The notes beneath the pieces were generated by a model. That model saw only the letters and a program-made list of their open reading frames with translations. It was not told the origin of the DNA and did no database searches. 64,000 nucleotides of DNA from Petrolisthes cinctipes (Eukaryota > Arthropoda > Malacostraca > Decapoda > Porcellanidae): NCBI GenBank assembly GCA_033782935.1, contig JAWQEG010001420.1, forward strand, positions 1-64,000. The letters run 5' to 3'. A program made the translations under genes and the position numbers. Below, piece after piece: positions 23,101 through 37,739 of the stretch. How positions within the stretch are numbered: position 1 is the first letter of the stretch; each line of letters begins with the position of its first letter.

Positions 23101-23703
23101 TGTACCCGTTTATATCTCAAATTCAGGCTCAAAACACTCGAAAATTCGATGTTTTGGGGTCCCAGAAGCGATCTGTACATGCCTACTCAGTGCTAGAATG
23201 TTTTCAAAATACAGGCCCAAAACATGCTAAAAATCGATATTTTAAGTGTCCTAAGTCGATATGTGCATGCATCTTCTGTACCAATTTTTATCTCAAATTC
23301 AGGCTCCAAACACCCGAATATTCGATATTTTGGGGTCTCAGAAGCGATCTGTACATACCTACCTAGATACGGGCCCAAAACATGCTGAAAATCGATATTT
23401 TAGGTGCCTAAAGTCAATATGTGCATGCATCTTCTGCACCCGTTTATATCCCAAATTCAAATTCAAAAACCCGAAAATTCGATATTTTTGGGTCACAGAA
23501 GCAATCTGTACATGCCTAATCAGTGCTAGAATGTTTTCAAAATATAGGCTCAAAACATGCTAAAAATCTATATTTTAAGTGTCCAAAGTCAATATGTGCA
23601 TGCATTTTCTGTACCCGTTTATACCTCAAATTAAAGCTCCAAACACCCGAAAATTCGATATTTTGGGGTCCCTGAAGCGATCTGTATATGCCTACTCAGA
23701 GCT
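19195..23703. repeat. 990-bp higher-order repeat domain (about 4.5 units)
   Basis: Landmarks return at 990 bp (for example 19301, 20291, 21281, 22271, 23261). Each unit is six monomers: four of 176, one of 158 and one of 129-130 bp, which sums to about 990. Approximate units are 19195-20184, 20185-21174, 21175-22164, 22165-23154 and a last one shortened by about 480 bp. Units 2 and 5 share private variants (CCAATTTTTATC, ATACGGGCCC) and lie 2970 bp apart. Units 3 and 4 are near-identical neighbours. Confidence 0.88.
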
Positions 23704-26700
23704 AGAATATTTTCAAAATATAGGCCCAAAACATGCTAAAAATCGATATTTTAAGTGTCCTAAGTCGATATGTGCATGCATCTTCTGTACCCATTTTTAT
23801 CTCAAATTCAGGCTCCAAACACCCGAATATTCGATATTTTGGGGTCCCAGAAGCGATCTGTACATACCTACCTAGATACAGGCCTGAAACATGCTGAAAA
23901 TCGATATTTTAGGTGCCTAAAGTCAATATGTGTATGCATCTTCTGCACCAGTTTATATCCCAAATTCAACCTCAAACACCCGAAAATTCGATATTTTTGG
24001 GTTACAGAAGCGATCTGTACATGCCTAATCAGTGCTAGAATGTTTTCAAAATATAGGCTCAAAACATGCTAAAAATCTATATTTTAAGTGTCCAAAGTCG
24101 ATATGTGCATGCATTTTCTGTACCCGTTTATACCTCAAATTCAGGCTCCAAACACAAGAAAATTCGATATTTTGGGGTCCCTGAAGGGATCTGTACATGC
24201 CTACTCAGTGCTAGAATATTTTCAAAATATAGGCTCAAAACATGCTAAAATTCGATATTTTAGGTGCCCAAAGTCGATATCTCAAATTCAGGCACAAAAC
24301 ACACGAAAATTCTATATTTTGGGGTCCCAGAAGCGATCTGTAAATGCCTACTCAGATACAGGCCCAAAACATGCTGAAAATCGATATTATTGGTGCCCAA
24401 AGTCAATATGTGTATGCATCTTCTGCACCAGTTTATTTCCCAAATTCAAACTCAAACACCCGAAAATTCGATATTTTTGGGTCACAGAAGCGATCTGTAC
24501 ATGCCTAATCAGTGCTAGAATGTTTTCAAAATATAGGCTCAAAACATGCTAAAAATCTATATTTTAAGTGTCCAAAGTCGATATGTGCATGCATCTTCTG
24601 TACCCGTTTATAGCTCAAATTCAGGCTCCAATCACCCGAAAATCGATATTTTTGGGTCCCTGAAGCGATCTGTACATGCCTACTCAGTGCTAGAATATTT
24701 TCAAAACATAGGCCCAAAACATGCTAAAAATCGATATTTTAGGTGCCCAAAGTCGATATCTCAAATTCAGGCACAAAACACCCGAAAATTCGATATTTGG
24801 GGGTCCCAGAAGCGATCTGTACATGCCTACTCCGTGTTAGAGTATTTTCAAATTACAGGCCCAAAACATACTGAAAATCGATCTATTAGGTGCCCAAAAG
24901 TCGATATGTGCATGCATCTTCTGTACCCGTTTATATCTCAAATTCAGTCACAAAACACCCGAAAATTCGATAATTTGGGGTCTCAGAAGGGATCTGTACA
25001 TGCATACTCAGATACAGGCCCAAAACATGCTGAAAATCGATATTTTTGGTGCCCAAAGTCAATTTGTGTTTGCATCTTTTGCACCTGTTTATAACCCAAA
25101 TTCAACCTCAAAACACCCGAAATTCGATATTTTTGGGTCCCAGAAGCGATCTATACATGCCTACTCAGTACTAGATTGTTTTCAAAATATAGGCTCAAAA
25201 CATGCTAAAAATCGATATTTTAAGTGTCCAAAGTAGATATGTGCATGCATCTTCTGTACCCGTTTATACCTCAAATTCAGGCTCAAAACAACCGAAAATT
25301 TGATATTTTGGGGTCCCAGAAGCGATCTGTACATTCCTACTCCGTGTTATAGTATTTTCAAAATTCAGGCCCAAAACATACTGAAAATCGATCTTTTAGG
25401 TGCCCAAAAGTCGATATGTGCATGCAGCTTCTGTACCCGTTTATATCTCAAAATCAGGCTCCAAACACCCGAAAATTCGATATTTTGGGGTCCCAGAAGC
25501 GATCTGTACATGCCTACTCAGTGTTAGAATATTTTCAAAATACAGGCCCAAAACATGCTGAAAATCGATATTTTAGGTGCTTAAAGTCAATATGTGCATG
25601 CATCTTCTGTAAACATTTATATCACAAATTCAGGCTCCAAACACCCGAAAATTAGATAATTTGGGGTCCAAGAAGCGATCTGTACATGCCTACTCCGTGT
25701 TATAGTATTTTCAAAATCCAGGCCCGAAACATACTGAAAATCGATCTTTTTGGTGCCCAAAATTCGACATGTGCATGCATCTTTTGTACCCGTTTATATC
25801 TCAAATTCAGGCTCCAAACACCCGAAAATTCGATATTTTTGCGTCCCAGAAGCGATCTGTACATGCCTACTCAGTGCTAGAATGTTTTCAAAATATAGGC
25901 TCAAAACATGCTAAAAATCGATATTTTGATTAAAAGTGTCCTAAGTCGATATGTGCATGCATCTTCTGTACCCGTTTATATCTCAAATTCAGGCTCAAAA
26001 CACCAGAAAATTCGATATTTTGGGGTCCCAGAAGCGATCTGTACATGCCTACTGAGTGCTAGAATATTTTAAAAATATTGGCCCAAAACATGCTAAAAAT
26101 CGATATTTTTGGTGCCCAAAGTCGATATCTCAAATTCAGGCACAAAACACCCGAAAATTCGATATTTTGGGGTCCGAGAAGCGATCTGTACACGCCTACT
26201 CAAATACAGGCCCAAAACATGCTGAAAATCGATATTTTTGGTGCCCAAAGTCAATATTTGTATGCTTCTTCTGTACCCGTTTATATATCAAATTCAGGCT
26301 CCAAACCCCCGAAAATTCGATCTTTTTGCGTCCCAGAAGCGATCTGTACATGCCTACTCAGTGTTAGAATATTTTCAAAAACAGGCCCAAAACATGCTGA
26401 AAATCAATATTTTAGGTGCTTAAAGTCAATATGTGCATGCATCTTCTGTAAACATTTATATCACAAATTCAGGCTCAAAACACACGAAAATTTGATATTT
26501 TGGGTCCCAGAAGCGATCTGTACATGCCTACTCAGTGCTAGAATATTTTCAAAATATATTCCCAAAACATGCTAAAAATCGATATTTTAGGTGCCCAAAG
26601 TCGAGATCTCAATATGAGGCACAAAACACCCGAAAATTCGATATTTTGGGGTCCCAGAAGCGATCTGTACACGCCTACTCAGATACAGCCCAAAAACATG

Positions 26701-29700
26701 CTGAAAATCGATATTTTAGGTTACCAAAGTCAATATGTGTATGCATCTTCTGCACCTGTTTATTTCCCAAATTCAACGTCAAAATCCCCAAAAATTCCAT
26801 ATTTTTGGTCACAGAGGCGATCTGTACATGCCTACTCAGATACAGGCCCTAAACATGCTGAAAATCGATATTTTAGGTTACCAAAGTCAGTATGTGTATG
26901 CATCCTCTGCACCCGTTTATATCCCAAATTCAACCTCAAAACACCCAAAAATTCGATATTTTAGGGTCCCAGAAGCGATCAATACATGCCTACTCAGTGC
27001 TAGAATGTTTTCAAAATATAGGCTTAAAACATGCTAAAAATCGATATTTTAAGTGTCCTAAGTCGATATGTGCATGCATCTACTGTACCCGTTTATATCT
27101 CAAATTCAATCTCCAAACACCCGAAAATTCGATATTTTGGGGTCCCAGAAGCGATCTGTACATGCCTGCTCAGTACTATATTGTTTTCAAAATATAGGCT
27201 CAAACATGTTAAAAATCGATATTTTAAGTGTCCAAAGTCGATATGTGCATGCATCTTCTATACCCGTTTATATCTCAAATTCAGGCTAAAAAAAAAACCG
27301 AAAATTCTATATTTTGGGGTCCCAGAAGCGATCTGTACATGCCTACTCCGTGATATAGTATTTTTGAAATTCAGGCCCGAAACATACTGAAAATCGATCT
27401 TTTAGGTGCCCAAAAGTCGATATGTGCATGCATCTTCTGTACCCGTTTATATCTCAAATTTAGGCTCCAAACACCCGAAAATTCGATATTTTGGGGTCAC
27501 AGAGGCGATCTGTACATGCCTACTCAGATACAGGCCAAAAACATTTCTGAAAATCGATATTTTAGGTGCTCAAAGTCAATATGTGTATGCATCTCCTGCA
27601 CCCGTTTATATCACAAATTCAACCTCAAAACACCCTAAAATTCGATATTTTTTGGTCTTAGACGCGATCTGTAGATGCCTACTCAGTGCTAGAATGTTTT
27701 CAAAATATATTCTTAAAACATGCTAAAAATCGATATTTTAAGTGTCCAAAGTCGATCTTCTGTACCCGTTATATCTCAAATTCAGGCTCAAAACACCCGA
27801 AAATTCGATATTTTTGGGTCCTAGAAGCGATATGTACATGCCTACTCCTAGTTAGAATGTTTTCAAGATACTGACCCAAAACATGCTCAAAATCGATATT
27901 TTAGGTGCCCAAAAGTCGATATGTGTATGCATCTTCTGTACCCGTTTATATCTAAAATTCAGGCTCAAAACACCCAAAAATTCGATATTTTGGGGTCCAA
28001 GAAGCGATCTGTACATGCCTACTCCGTGTTAGAGTATTTTCAAAATACAGGCCAAAAACATGCTGAAAATCGATATTTTATGTGCCCAAAGTCAATATGT
28101 GTATGCATCTTCTGTACCCGTTTATATCTCAAATTCAGGCACAAAACTCCTGAAAATTCGATATTTTGGGGTACCAGAAGTGATCTGTACATGCCTACTC
28201 AGTACTAGATTGTTTTCTAAATATAGGCTCAAAACATGCCAAAAATCGATATTTTAAGTGTCCAAAGTCGATATGTGCATGCATCTTCTGTACCCGTTTA
28301 TATCTCAAATTCAGGCTGAAAACAACCGAAAATTCAATATTTTGGGGTCCCAGAAGCAATCTTTACATGCCTACTCCGTGTTAGAGTATTTTCAAAATAC
28401 AGGCCCAAATCATACTGAAAATCGAACTTTTAGGTGCCCAAGAGTCGATATGTGCATGCATCTTCTGCACCCGTTTATATCTCAAATTCAGTCACAAAAC
28501 ACCCGAAAATTCGATATTTTGGTGTCCAAGAAGCGATCTGTACATGCCTACTCCGTGTTAGAGTATTTTCAAAATACAGGACCAAAACATGCTGAAAATC
28601 GATATTTTATGTGCCCAAAAGTCGATTTGTGCATGCAATTTCTGTACCCGTTTATATCTCAAATTCAGGCACAAAACACCTGAAAATTCGATGTTTTGAG
28701 GTACCAAAAGCGATCTGTACATGCCTAATTCGTGTTAGAGTATTTTCAAAATACAGGCCCAAAACATACTGAAAATCGAACTTTTAGGTGCACAAAAGTC
28801 GATTTGTGCATGCATCTTATGTACCCGTTTATATCTGAAATTCTGGCTCCAAACACCCGAAAATTCGATATTTTGGGGTTCCAGAAGCGATCTGTACATG
28901 CCTACTCAGTACTAGATTGTTTTCAAAATATATGCTCAAAACATGCTAAAAATCGATATTTTAAGTGTCCAAAGTCGATATGTGCATGCATCTTCTGTAC
29001 ACGTTTATATTTCAAATTCAGTCACAAAACACCCGAAAATTCGATATTTTGGGGTCAGAGAGGCGATTTGTACATGCCTACTCAGATACAGGCCCAAAAC
29101 ATGATGAAAATCGATATTTTAGTTGCCCAAAGTCAATATGTGTATGCATCTCCTGCACCCGTTTATATCATAAATTCAACCTCAAAACACCCGAAAATTC
29201 GATATTTTTGGGTCCTAGAAGCGATCTGTACATGCCTACTCAGTGCTAGAATATTTTCAAAATATAGGCTCAAAACATGCTTAAAATCGATATTTTAAGT
29301 GTCCTTTGTCGATATGTACATGCATCTTCAGTACCCATTTATATCTCAAATTCAGGCTCAAAACACACGAAAATTCGATATTTTGGGGTCCCAAAAGCGA
29401 TCTTTACATGCCTACTCAGTGCTAGAATATTTTCAAAATATAGGCCCAAAACATGCAAAAAAATCGATATTTTTAGGTGGCCAAAGTCGATATCTCAAAT
29501 TCAGGCTCAAAACACCCGAAAATTCGATATTTTGGGGATCCAGAATCGATCTGTACATGCATACTCCGTGTTAGAGTATTTTCAAAATACAGGCCCAAAA
29601 CATACTGAAAATCGATCTTTTAGGTGCCCAAAAGTCGATATGTGCATGCAACTTCTGTACCCGTTTATATCTCAAATTCAGGCTCCAAACACCCAAAAAT

Positions 29701-29917
29701 TCGATATTTTGGGGTCCATGAAGCGATCTGTACATGCCTACTCAGATATAGGCCCAAAACATGCTGAAAATCGATATTTTAAGTTCTTAAAAGTCGATAT
29801 GTGCATGCATCTTCAGTACCTGTTTATATCTCAAAATCAGGCTCCAAACACCCAAAAATTCGATTTTGGGGGGTCCCAGAAGCGATCTGTACATGCCTAC
29901 TCAGATACAGGCCAAAA
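23704..29917. repeat. Irregular satellite domain without a clear higher-order period
   Basis: A mixture of full-length and 147, 158 and 129-bp monomers. The start (23704 to about 24550) reuses pieces of the 990-bp family, for example a block at about 24066-24400 matching 20587-20920, but the order soon breaks down. Odd monomers include a 7-bp insertion at about 25925, an A-run at about 27290 and a 12-bp deletion at about 27756. No gene or inserted element is seen. Confidence 0.75.
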
Positions 29918-32291
29918 ACATGCTGAAAATCGATATTTTAGGTGCCCAAAGTCAATATGTGCATGCATCTTCTGTACCTGTTTATATCTCAAATTCAGGC
30001 TCAAAACACCCGAAAATTAGGTATTTTTGGGTCCTAGAAGCGATCTATACATGCCTACTCTTAGTTAGAATGTTTTCAAGATACAGACTAAAAACATGCT
30101 TAAAATCGATATTTTAGGTGCCCAAATGTCGATATGTGCATGCATCTTCAGTACCCGTTTATATCTCAAATTCAGGCTCAAAACACCCGAAAATTCGATA
30201 TTTTGGGGTCTCAGAAGCGATCAGTACATGCCTACTCCGTGTTAGAGTATTTTCATAATACAGGCCCAAAACATGCTGAAAATCGATCTTTTAGGTGCCC
30301 AAAGTCAATATGTGCATGTATCTTCTGTACCCGTTTATATCTCAAATTCAGGCTCAAAACACCCGAAAATTCGATATTTTGGGGTCCCAGAAGCGATCTG
30401 TACATGCCTACTCATTGCTAGAATATTTTCAAAATATTGGCCCAAAACATGCTAAAAATCGATATTTTAGGTGCCCAAAGACGATATCTCAAATTCAGGA
30501 AGAAAACACCCGAAAATGCGATATTTTGGGATCCCAGAAGCGATCTGTACACGCCTACTCAAATACAGGCCGAAAACATGCTGAAAATCGATATTTTTGG
30601 TGCCCAAAGTCAATATGTGTATGGTACTTCTGTACCCGTTTATATCTCAAATTCAATCTCCAAACACCCGAAAATTCGATATTTTGGGGTCCCAGAAGCG
30701 ATCTGTACATGCCTACTCAGTACTAGATTGTTTTCAAAATATAGGCTCAAAACATGCTAAAAATCGATATTTTAAGTGTCCAAAGTCGATATGTGCATGC
30801 ATCTACTGTTCCCGTTTATATCTCAAATTCAGGCTCAAAACACCCGAAAATTCGGTATTTTTGGGTCCTAGAAGCGATCTATACATGCCTACTCCTAGTT
30901 AGAATGTATTCAAGATACAGACCAAATACATGCTCAAAATCGATATTTTAGGTGCCCAAATGTCGATATGTGCATGCATCTTCAGTACCCGTTTATATCT
31001 CAAATTCAGGCTCAAAACACCCGAAAATTCGATATTTTGGGGTCCCAGAAGCGATTAGTACATGCCTACTCCGTGTTAGAGTATTTTCATAAAACAGGCC
31101 CAAAACATGCTGAAAATCGATATTTTAGGTGCCCAAAGTCAATATGTGCATGCATCTTCTGTACCCGTTTATATCTCAAATTCAGGCTCAAAACACCCGA
31201 AAATTCGGTATTTTTGGGTCCTAGAAGCGATCTATACATGCCTACTCTTAGTTAGAATGTTTTCAAGATACAGACTAAAAACATGCTTAAAATCGATATT
31301 TTAGGTGCCCAAATGTCGATATGTGCATGCATCTTCAGTACCCGTTTATATCTCAAATTCAGGCTCAAAACACCCGAAAATTCGATATTTTGGGGTCTCA
31401 GAAGCGATCAGTACATGCCTACTCCGTGTTAGAGTATTTTCATAATACAGGCCCAAAACATGCTGAAAATCGATCTTTTAGGTGCCCAAAGTCAATAAGT
31501 GCATGTATCTTCTGTACCCGTTTATATCTCAAATTCAGGCTCAAAACATCCGAAAATTCGATATTTTGGGGTCCCAGAATCGATCTGTACATGCCTACTC
31601 ATTGCTAGAATATTTTCAAAATATTGGCCCAAAACATGCTAAAAATCGATATTTTAGGTGCCCAAAGACGATATCTCAAATTCAGGAACAAAACACCCGA
31701 AAATGCGATATTTTGGGGTCCCAGAATCGATCTGTACACGCCTACTCAAATACAGGCCGAAAACATGCTGAAAATCGATATTTTTGGTGCCCAAAGTCAA
31801 TATGTGTATGCTTCTTCTGTACCCGTTTATATCTCAAATTCAATCTCCAAACACCCGAAAATTCCATATTTTGGGGTCCCAGAAGCGATCTGTACATGCC
31901 TACTCAGTACTAGATTGTTTTCAAAATATAGGCTCAAAACATGCTAAAAATCGATATTTTAAGTGTCCAAAGTCGATATGTGCATGCATCTACTGTACCC
32001 GTTTATATCTCAAATTCAGGCTCAAAACACCCGAAAATTCGGTATTTTTGGGTCCTAGAAGCGATCTATACATGCGTACTCCTAGTTAGAATGTATTCAA
32101 GATAAAGACCAAAAACATGCTCAAAATCGATATTTTAGGTGCCCAAATGTCGATATGTGCATGCATCTTCAGTACCCGTTTATATCTCAAATTCAGGCTC
32201 AAAACACCCCAAAATTCGATATTTTTTGGTCCCAGAAGCGATCTGTAAATGCCTACTCCGTGTTAGAATATTTTCAAAATTCAGGCCCAAA
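29918..32291. repeat. 1187-bp higher-order repeat, two tandem units
   Basis: Blocks at 30134, 30295, 30437 and 30597 recur at 31321, 31482, 31624 and 31784, always 1187 bp later. Seven monomers per unit (six near 176 plus one 129-bp) account for the length. Approximate units are 29918-31104 and 31105-32291. Confidence 0.85.
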
Positions 32292-32950
32292 ACATGCTGA
32301 AAATCGATATTTTAGTTGCCCAAAGTCAATATGTGCATGCATCTTCTGTACCAGTTTATATCTCAAATTCAGGCTCAAAACACACGAAAATTCGATATTT
32401 TGGTGTCCCAGAAGCGATCTGTAAATGCCTATTCCGTGTTAGAGTATTTTAAAAATAAAGTCCCAAAACATACTGAAAATCGATCTTTTAGGTGCCCAAA
32501 AGTCGATATGTGCATGAATCTTCTGTACCCGTTTATATCTCAAATTCAGGCTCAAAACACCCGAATATTCGATATTTTGGGGTCCCACAAGCGATCTGTA
32601 CATGCCTACTCCGTGTTAGAGTATTTTCAAATTACAGGCCCAAAACATGCTGAAAATAAATATTTTAGGTACCCAAAAGTCGATATGTGCATGCATCTTC
32701 TGTACCCGTTTATATCTCAAATTCAGGCTCCAAACACCCGAAAATTCGATATTTTGGGGTCCAAGAAACGATCTGTACATGCCTACTCCATGTTAGAGTA
32801 TTTTCAAAATACAGGCCCAATAATGCTGAAAATCGATATTCTAGGTTCCCAAAGTCAATATGTGCATGCATCTTCTGTTCCCGTTTATATCTCAAATTCA
32901 GGCTCAAAACACCCGAAAATTTGATATTTTGGGGTCCCATAAGCGATCTG
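32200..32950. repeat. Satellite block shared with about 35910-36660
   Basis: About four monomers in the same order and with the same private variants (AAAGTCCCAAAACATAC, ATTCTAGGTTCCC) occur here and again 3714 bp downstream. This is a dispersed block duplication with other higher-order units in between. Confidence 0.75.
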
Positions 32951-34563
32951 TACATGCCTACTCTCTGTTAGAGTATTTTCAAAATACAGGCCCAAAACAT
33001 ACTGAAAATCGATCTTTTAGGTGCCCAAAAGTCGATATGTGAATGCATATTCTGTACCCGTTTATATCTTAAATTCAGGCTCCAAACATCCGAAAATTCG
33101 ATATTTTGGGGTCCCAGAAACGATATGTACATGCCTACTCAGATACAGGCCCAAAACATGCTGAAAATCGATATTTTAGGTGCCCAAAGTCAATATGTGT
33201 ATGCATCTTCTGCACCCGTTTATATTCCAAATTCAACCTCAAAACACCCGAAAATTCGATATTTTTGGGTCCTACAAGCGATCTGTAAATGCCTACTCAG
33301 TGCTAGAATGTTTTCAAAATATAGGCTCAAAACATGCTAAAAATCGAAATTTTAAGGGTCCAAAGTCGATATGTGCATGCATCTTCAGTACCCGTTTATA
33401 TCTCATATTCACGTTCAAAAACACCTGAAAATTCGATATTTTGGGGTCCAAGAAGCGATCTGTACATGCCTACTCAGTACTAGAATATTTTCAAAATATA
33501 GGCCCAAAACATGCAAAAAAATCGATATTTTAGGTGCCCAAAGTCGATATCTCAAATTCAGGCTCAAAACACACGAAAATTTGATATTTTGGGGTCCCAA
33601 TAGCGATCTGTACATGCCTTCTCAGTGCTAGAATATTTTCAAAAAATATGCCCAAAACATGCTAAAAATCGATATTTTAGGTGCCCAAAGTCGATATCTC
33701 AAATTCAGGCCCAAAACACCCGAAAATTCGATATTTTGGGGTCCCAGAAGCGATCTGTTCATGCCTACTCTGTGTTAGAGTATTTTCAAAATACAGGCCC
33801 AAAACATACTGAAAATCGATCTTTTAGGTGCCCAAAAGTCGATATGTGAATGCATATTCTGTACCCGTTTATATCTTAAATTCAGGCTCCAAACACCCGA
33901 AAATTCGATATTTTGGGGTCCCAGAAACGATATGTACATGCCTACTCAGATACAGGCCCAAAACATGCTGAAAATCGATATTTTAGGTGCCCAAAGTCAA
34001 TATGTGTATGTATCTTCTGCACCCGTTTATATTCCAAATTCAACCTCAAAACACCCGAAAATTCGATATTTTTGGGTCCTACAAGCGATCTGTAAATGCC
34101 TACTCAGTGCTAGAATGTTTTCAAAATATAGGCTCAAAACATGCTAAAAATCGATATTTTAAGGGTCCAAAGTCGATATGTGCATGCATCTTCAGTACCC
34201 GTTTATATCTCATATTCACGTTCAAAAACACCTGAAAATTCGATATTTTGGGGTCCAAGAAGCGATCTGTACATGCCTACTCAGTACTAGAATATTTTCA
34301 AAATATAGGCCCAAAACATGCAAAAAAATCGATATTTTAGGTGCCCAAAGTCGATATCTCAAATTCAGGCTCAAAACACACGAAAATTTGATATTTTGGG
34401 GTCCCAATAGCGATCTGTACATGCCTTCTCAGTGCTAGAATATTTTCAAAATATAGGCCCAAAACATGCAAAAAAATCGATATTTTAGGTGCCCAAAGTC
34501 GATATCTCAAATTCAGGCCCAAAACACCCGAAAATCCGATATTTTGGGGTCCCAGAATCGATC
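32950..34563. repeat. 807-bp higher-order repeat, two tandem units
   Basis: Landmarks at 33106, 33180 and 33371 recur at 33913, 33987 and 34178, all 807 bp later and with very few differences. Two 147-bp, one 158-bp and two 176-bp monomers give about 804-807 bp. Confidence 0.87.
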
Positions 34564-37500
34564 GGTACATGCATACTCCGTGTTAGAGTATTTTCAAAAT
34601 ACAGGCCGAAAACATACCGAAAATCGATCTTTTAGGTGCCCAAAAGTCGATATGTGCATGCAACTTCTGTACCCGTTTATATCTCAAATTCAGGCTCCAA
34701 ACACCCAAAAATTTGATATTTTGGGGTCCCTGAAGCGAACTGTACATGCCTACTCAGATACAGGCCCAAAACATGATGAAAATCGATATTTTAAGTTCTT
34801 AAAAGTCGATATGTGCATGCATCTTCAGTACCCGTTTATATCTCAAAATCAGGCTCCAAACACCCAAAAATTCGATTTTGGGGGGTCCCAGAAGCTATCT
34901 GTACATGCCTACTCAGTACTAGATTGTTTTCAAAATATAGGCTCAAAACATGCTAAAAATCGATATTTTAAGTGTCCAAAGTCGATATGTGCATGCATCT
35001 TCCGTACACGTTTATATCTCAAATTCAGGCTCAAAACACCCGAAAATTCGGTATTTTTGGGTCCTAGAAGCGATCTATACATGCCTACTCCTAGTTAGAA
35101 TGTATTCAAGATACAGACCAAAAACATGCTCAAAATCGATATTTTAAGTTCCCAAATGTGGATATGTGCATGCATCTTCAGTACCCGTTTATATCTAAAA
35201 TTCAGGCTCAAAACACCCGAAAATTCAATATTTTGGGGTCCCGGAAGCGATTAGTACATGCCTACTCCGTGTTAGAATATTTTCAAAATACAGGCCCAAA
35301 ACATGCCGAAAATCGATATTTTATTTGCCCAAAGTCAATATGTGCATGCATCTTCTGTACCAGTTTATATCTCAAATTCAGGCTCAAAACACACGAAAAT
35401 TCGATATTTTGGGGTCCCAGAAGCGATCTGTACATGCCTACTCCGTGTTAGAGTATTTTCAGAATACAGGCCCAAAACATACTGAAAATCGATCTTTTAG
35501 GTGCCCAAAAGTTGATATGTGCATGCATCTTCTGTACCCGTTTATATCTCAAATTCAGGCTCCAAATACCCGAAAATATCGAATTTTGGGGTCCAAGAAA
35601 CGATCTGTACATGCCTACTCAGTGCTAGAATGTTTTCAAAATATAGGTTAAAAACATGCAAAAAATCGATATTTTAAGTGTCCAAAGTCGATATGTGCAT
35701 GCATCTTCTGTACCCGTTTATATCTCAAATTCAGGATCAAAACACCCGAAAATTGGTTAGTTTTGGGTCCTAGAAGCAATCTGTACATGCCTACTCCTAG
35801 TTAGAATGTTTTCAAGATACAGACCCAAAACATGCTAAAAATCGATATTTTAGGTGCCCAAATGTCGATATGTGCATGCATTTCAGTACCCGTTTATATC
35901 TCAAATTCAGGCTGAAAACACCCCAAAATTCGATATTTTGGGGTCCCAGAAGCTATCTGTTTATGCCTACTCCGTGTTAGAATATTTTCAAAATACAGGC
36001 CCAAAACATGCTGAAAATCGATATTTTAGTTGCCCAAAGTCAATATGTGCATGCATCTTCTGTACCAGTTTATATCTCAAATTCAGGCTCAAAACACACG
36101 AAAATTCGATATTTTGGTGTCCCAGAAGCGATCTGTAAATGCCTACTCCGTGTTAGAGTATTTTAAAAATAAAGTCCCAAAACATACTGAAAATCGATCT
36201 TTTAGGTGCCCAAAAGTCGATATGTGCATGAATCTTCTGTACCCGTTTATATCTCAAATTCAGGCTCAAAACACCCGAAAATTCGATATTTTGGGGTCCC
36301 ACAAGCGATCTGTACATGCCTTCTCCGTGTTAGAGTATTTTCAAAATACAGGCCCAAAACATGCTGAAAATAAATATTTTAGGTACCCAAAAGTCGATAT
36401 GTGCATGCATCTTCTGTACCCGTTTATATCTCATATTCAGGCTCCAAACACCCGAAAATTCGATATTTTGGGGTCCAAGAAACGATCTGTACATGCCTAC
36501 TCCATGTTAGAGTATTTTCAAAATACAGGCCCAAAACATGCTGAAAATCGATATTCTAGGTTCCCAAAGTCAATATGTGCATGCATCTTCTGTTCCCGTT
36601 TATATCTCAAATTCAGGCTCAAAACACCCGAAAATTTGATATTTTGGGGTCCCATAAGCGATCTGTACATGCCTACTCAGTGCTAGAATATTTTCAAAAA
36701 ATAGGCCCAAAACATGCTAAAAATCGATATTTTAGGTGCCCAAAGTCGATATCTCAAATTCAGGCCCAAAACACCCGAAAATCCGATATTTTGGGGTCCC
36801 AGAAGCGATCTGTACATGCCTTCTCAGTGCTAGAATATTTTCAAAATATAGGCCCAAAACATGCAAAAAAATCGATATTTTAGGTGCTCAAAGTCGATAT
36901 CTCAAATTCAGGCCCAAAATACCCGAAAATCCGATATTTTGGGGTCCCAGAATCGATCGGTACATGCATACTCCGTGTTAGAGTATTTTCAAAATACAGG
37001 CCGAAAACATACTGAAAATCGATCTTTTAGGTGCCCAAAAGTCGATATGTGCATGCAACTTCTGTACCCGTGTATATCTCAAATTCAGGCTCCAAACAAC
37101 CAAAAATTTGATATTTTGGGGTCCCTGAAGCGAACTGTACATGCATAGGCACTCAGATACAGGCCCAAAACATGCTGAAAATCGATATTTTAAGTTCTTA
37201 AAAGTCGATATGTGCATGCATCTTCAGTACCCGTTTATATATCAAAATCAGGCTCCAAACACCCAAAAATTCGATTTTGGGAGGTCCCAGAAGCGATCTG
37301 TACATGCCTACTCAGATACAGGCCAAAAACATGCTGAAAATCGATATTTTAGGTGCCCAAAGTCAATATGTGTATGCATCTTCTGCACCTGTTTATATCC
37401 CAAATTCAACCTCAAAATACCCGAAAATTCGATATTTTTGGGTCCCAGAAGCGATCTGTAAATGCCTACTCCGTGCTAGAACGTTTTCAAAATATAGGCT

Positions 37501-37739
37501 CAAAACATGCTAAAAATCTATATTTTAAGTGTCCAAAGTCGATATGTGCATGCATCTTCTGTACCCGTTTATATCTCAAATTCAGGCTCAAAACACCCGA
37601 AAATTCGGTATTTTTGGGTCCTAGAAGCTATCTATACATGCCTACTCCTAGTTAGAATGTTTTCAAGATACAGACCAAAAAGATGCTTAATATCGATATT
37701 TTAGGTGCCCAAATGTCGATATGTGCATGCATCTTCAGT
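34564..37739. repeat. Patchwork satellite domain built of blocks found elsewhere
   Basis: About 34466-34900 matches 36861-37250 (offset 2395). About 35910-36660 matches 32200-32950. About 36930-37740 matches 42546-43360 (offset 5616) and again about 49276-50090. No single period fits. It reads as a record of block exchanges between array regions. Confidence 0.72.

Noticed and set aside
29277..30020. Long open frame (247 residues) within the array, and similar frames of 180-218 residues
   Set aside because: The sequence is ordinary satellite. The frame stays open only because small monomer-length changes happen to keep it so. Its peptide is a concatenation of the same translated monomer found in every frame and on both strands, with no start context, domain or conserved ends.
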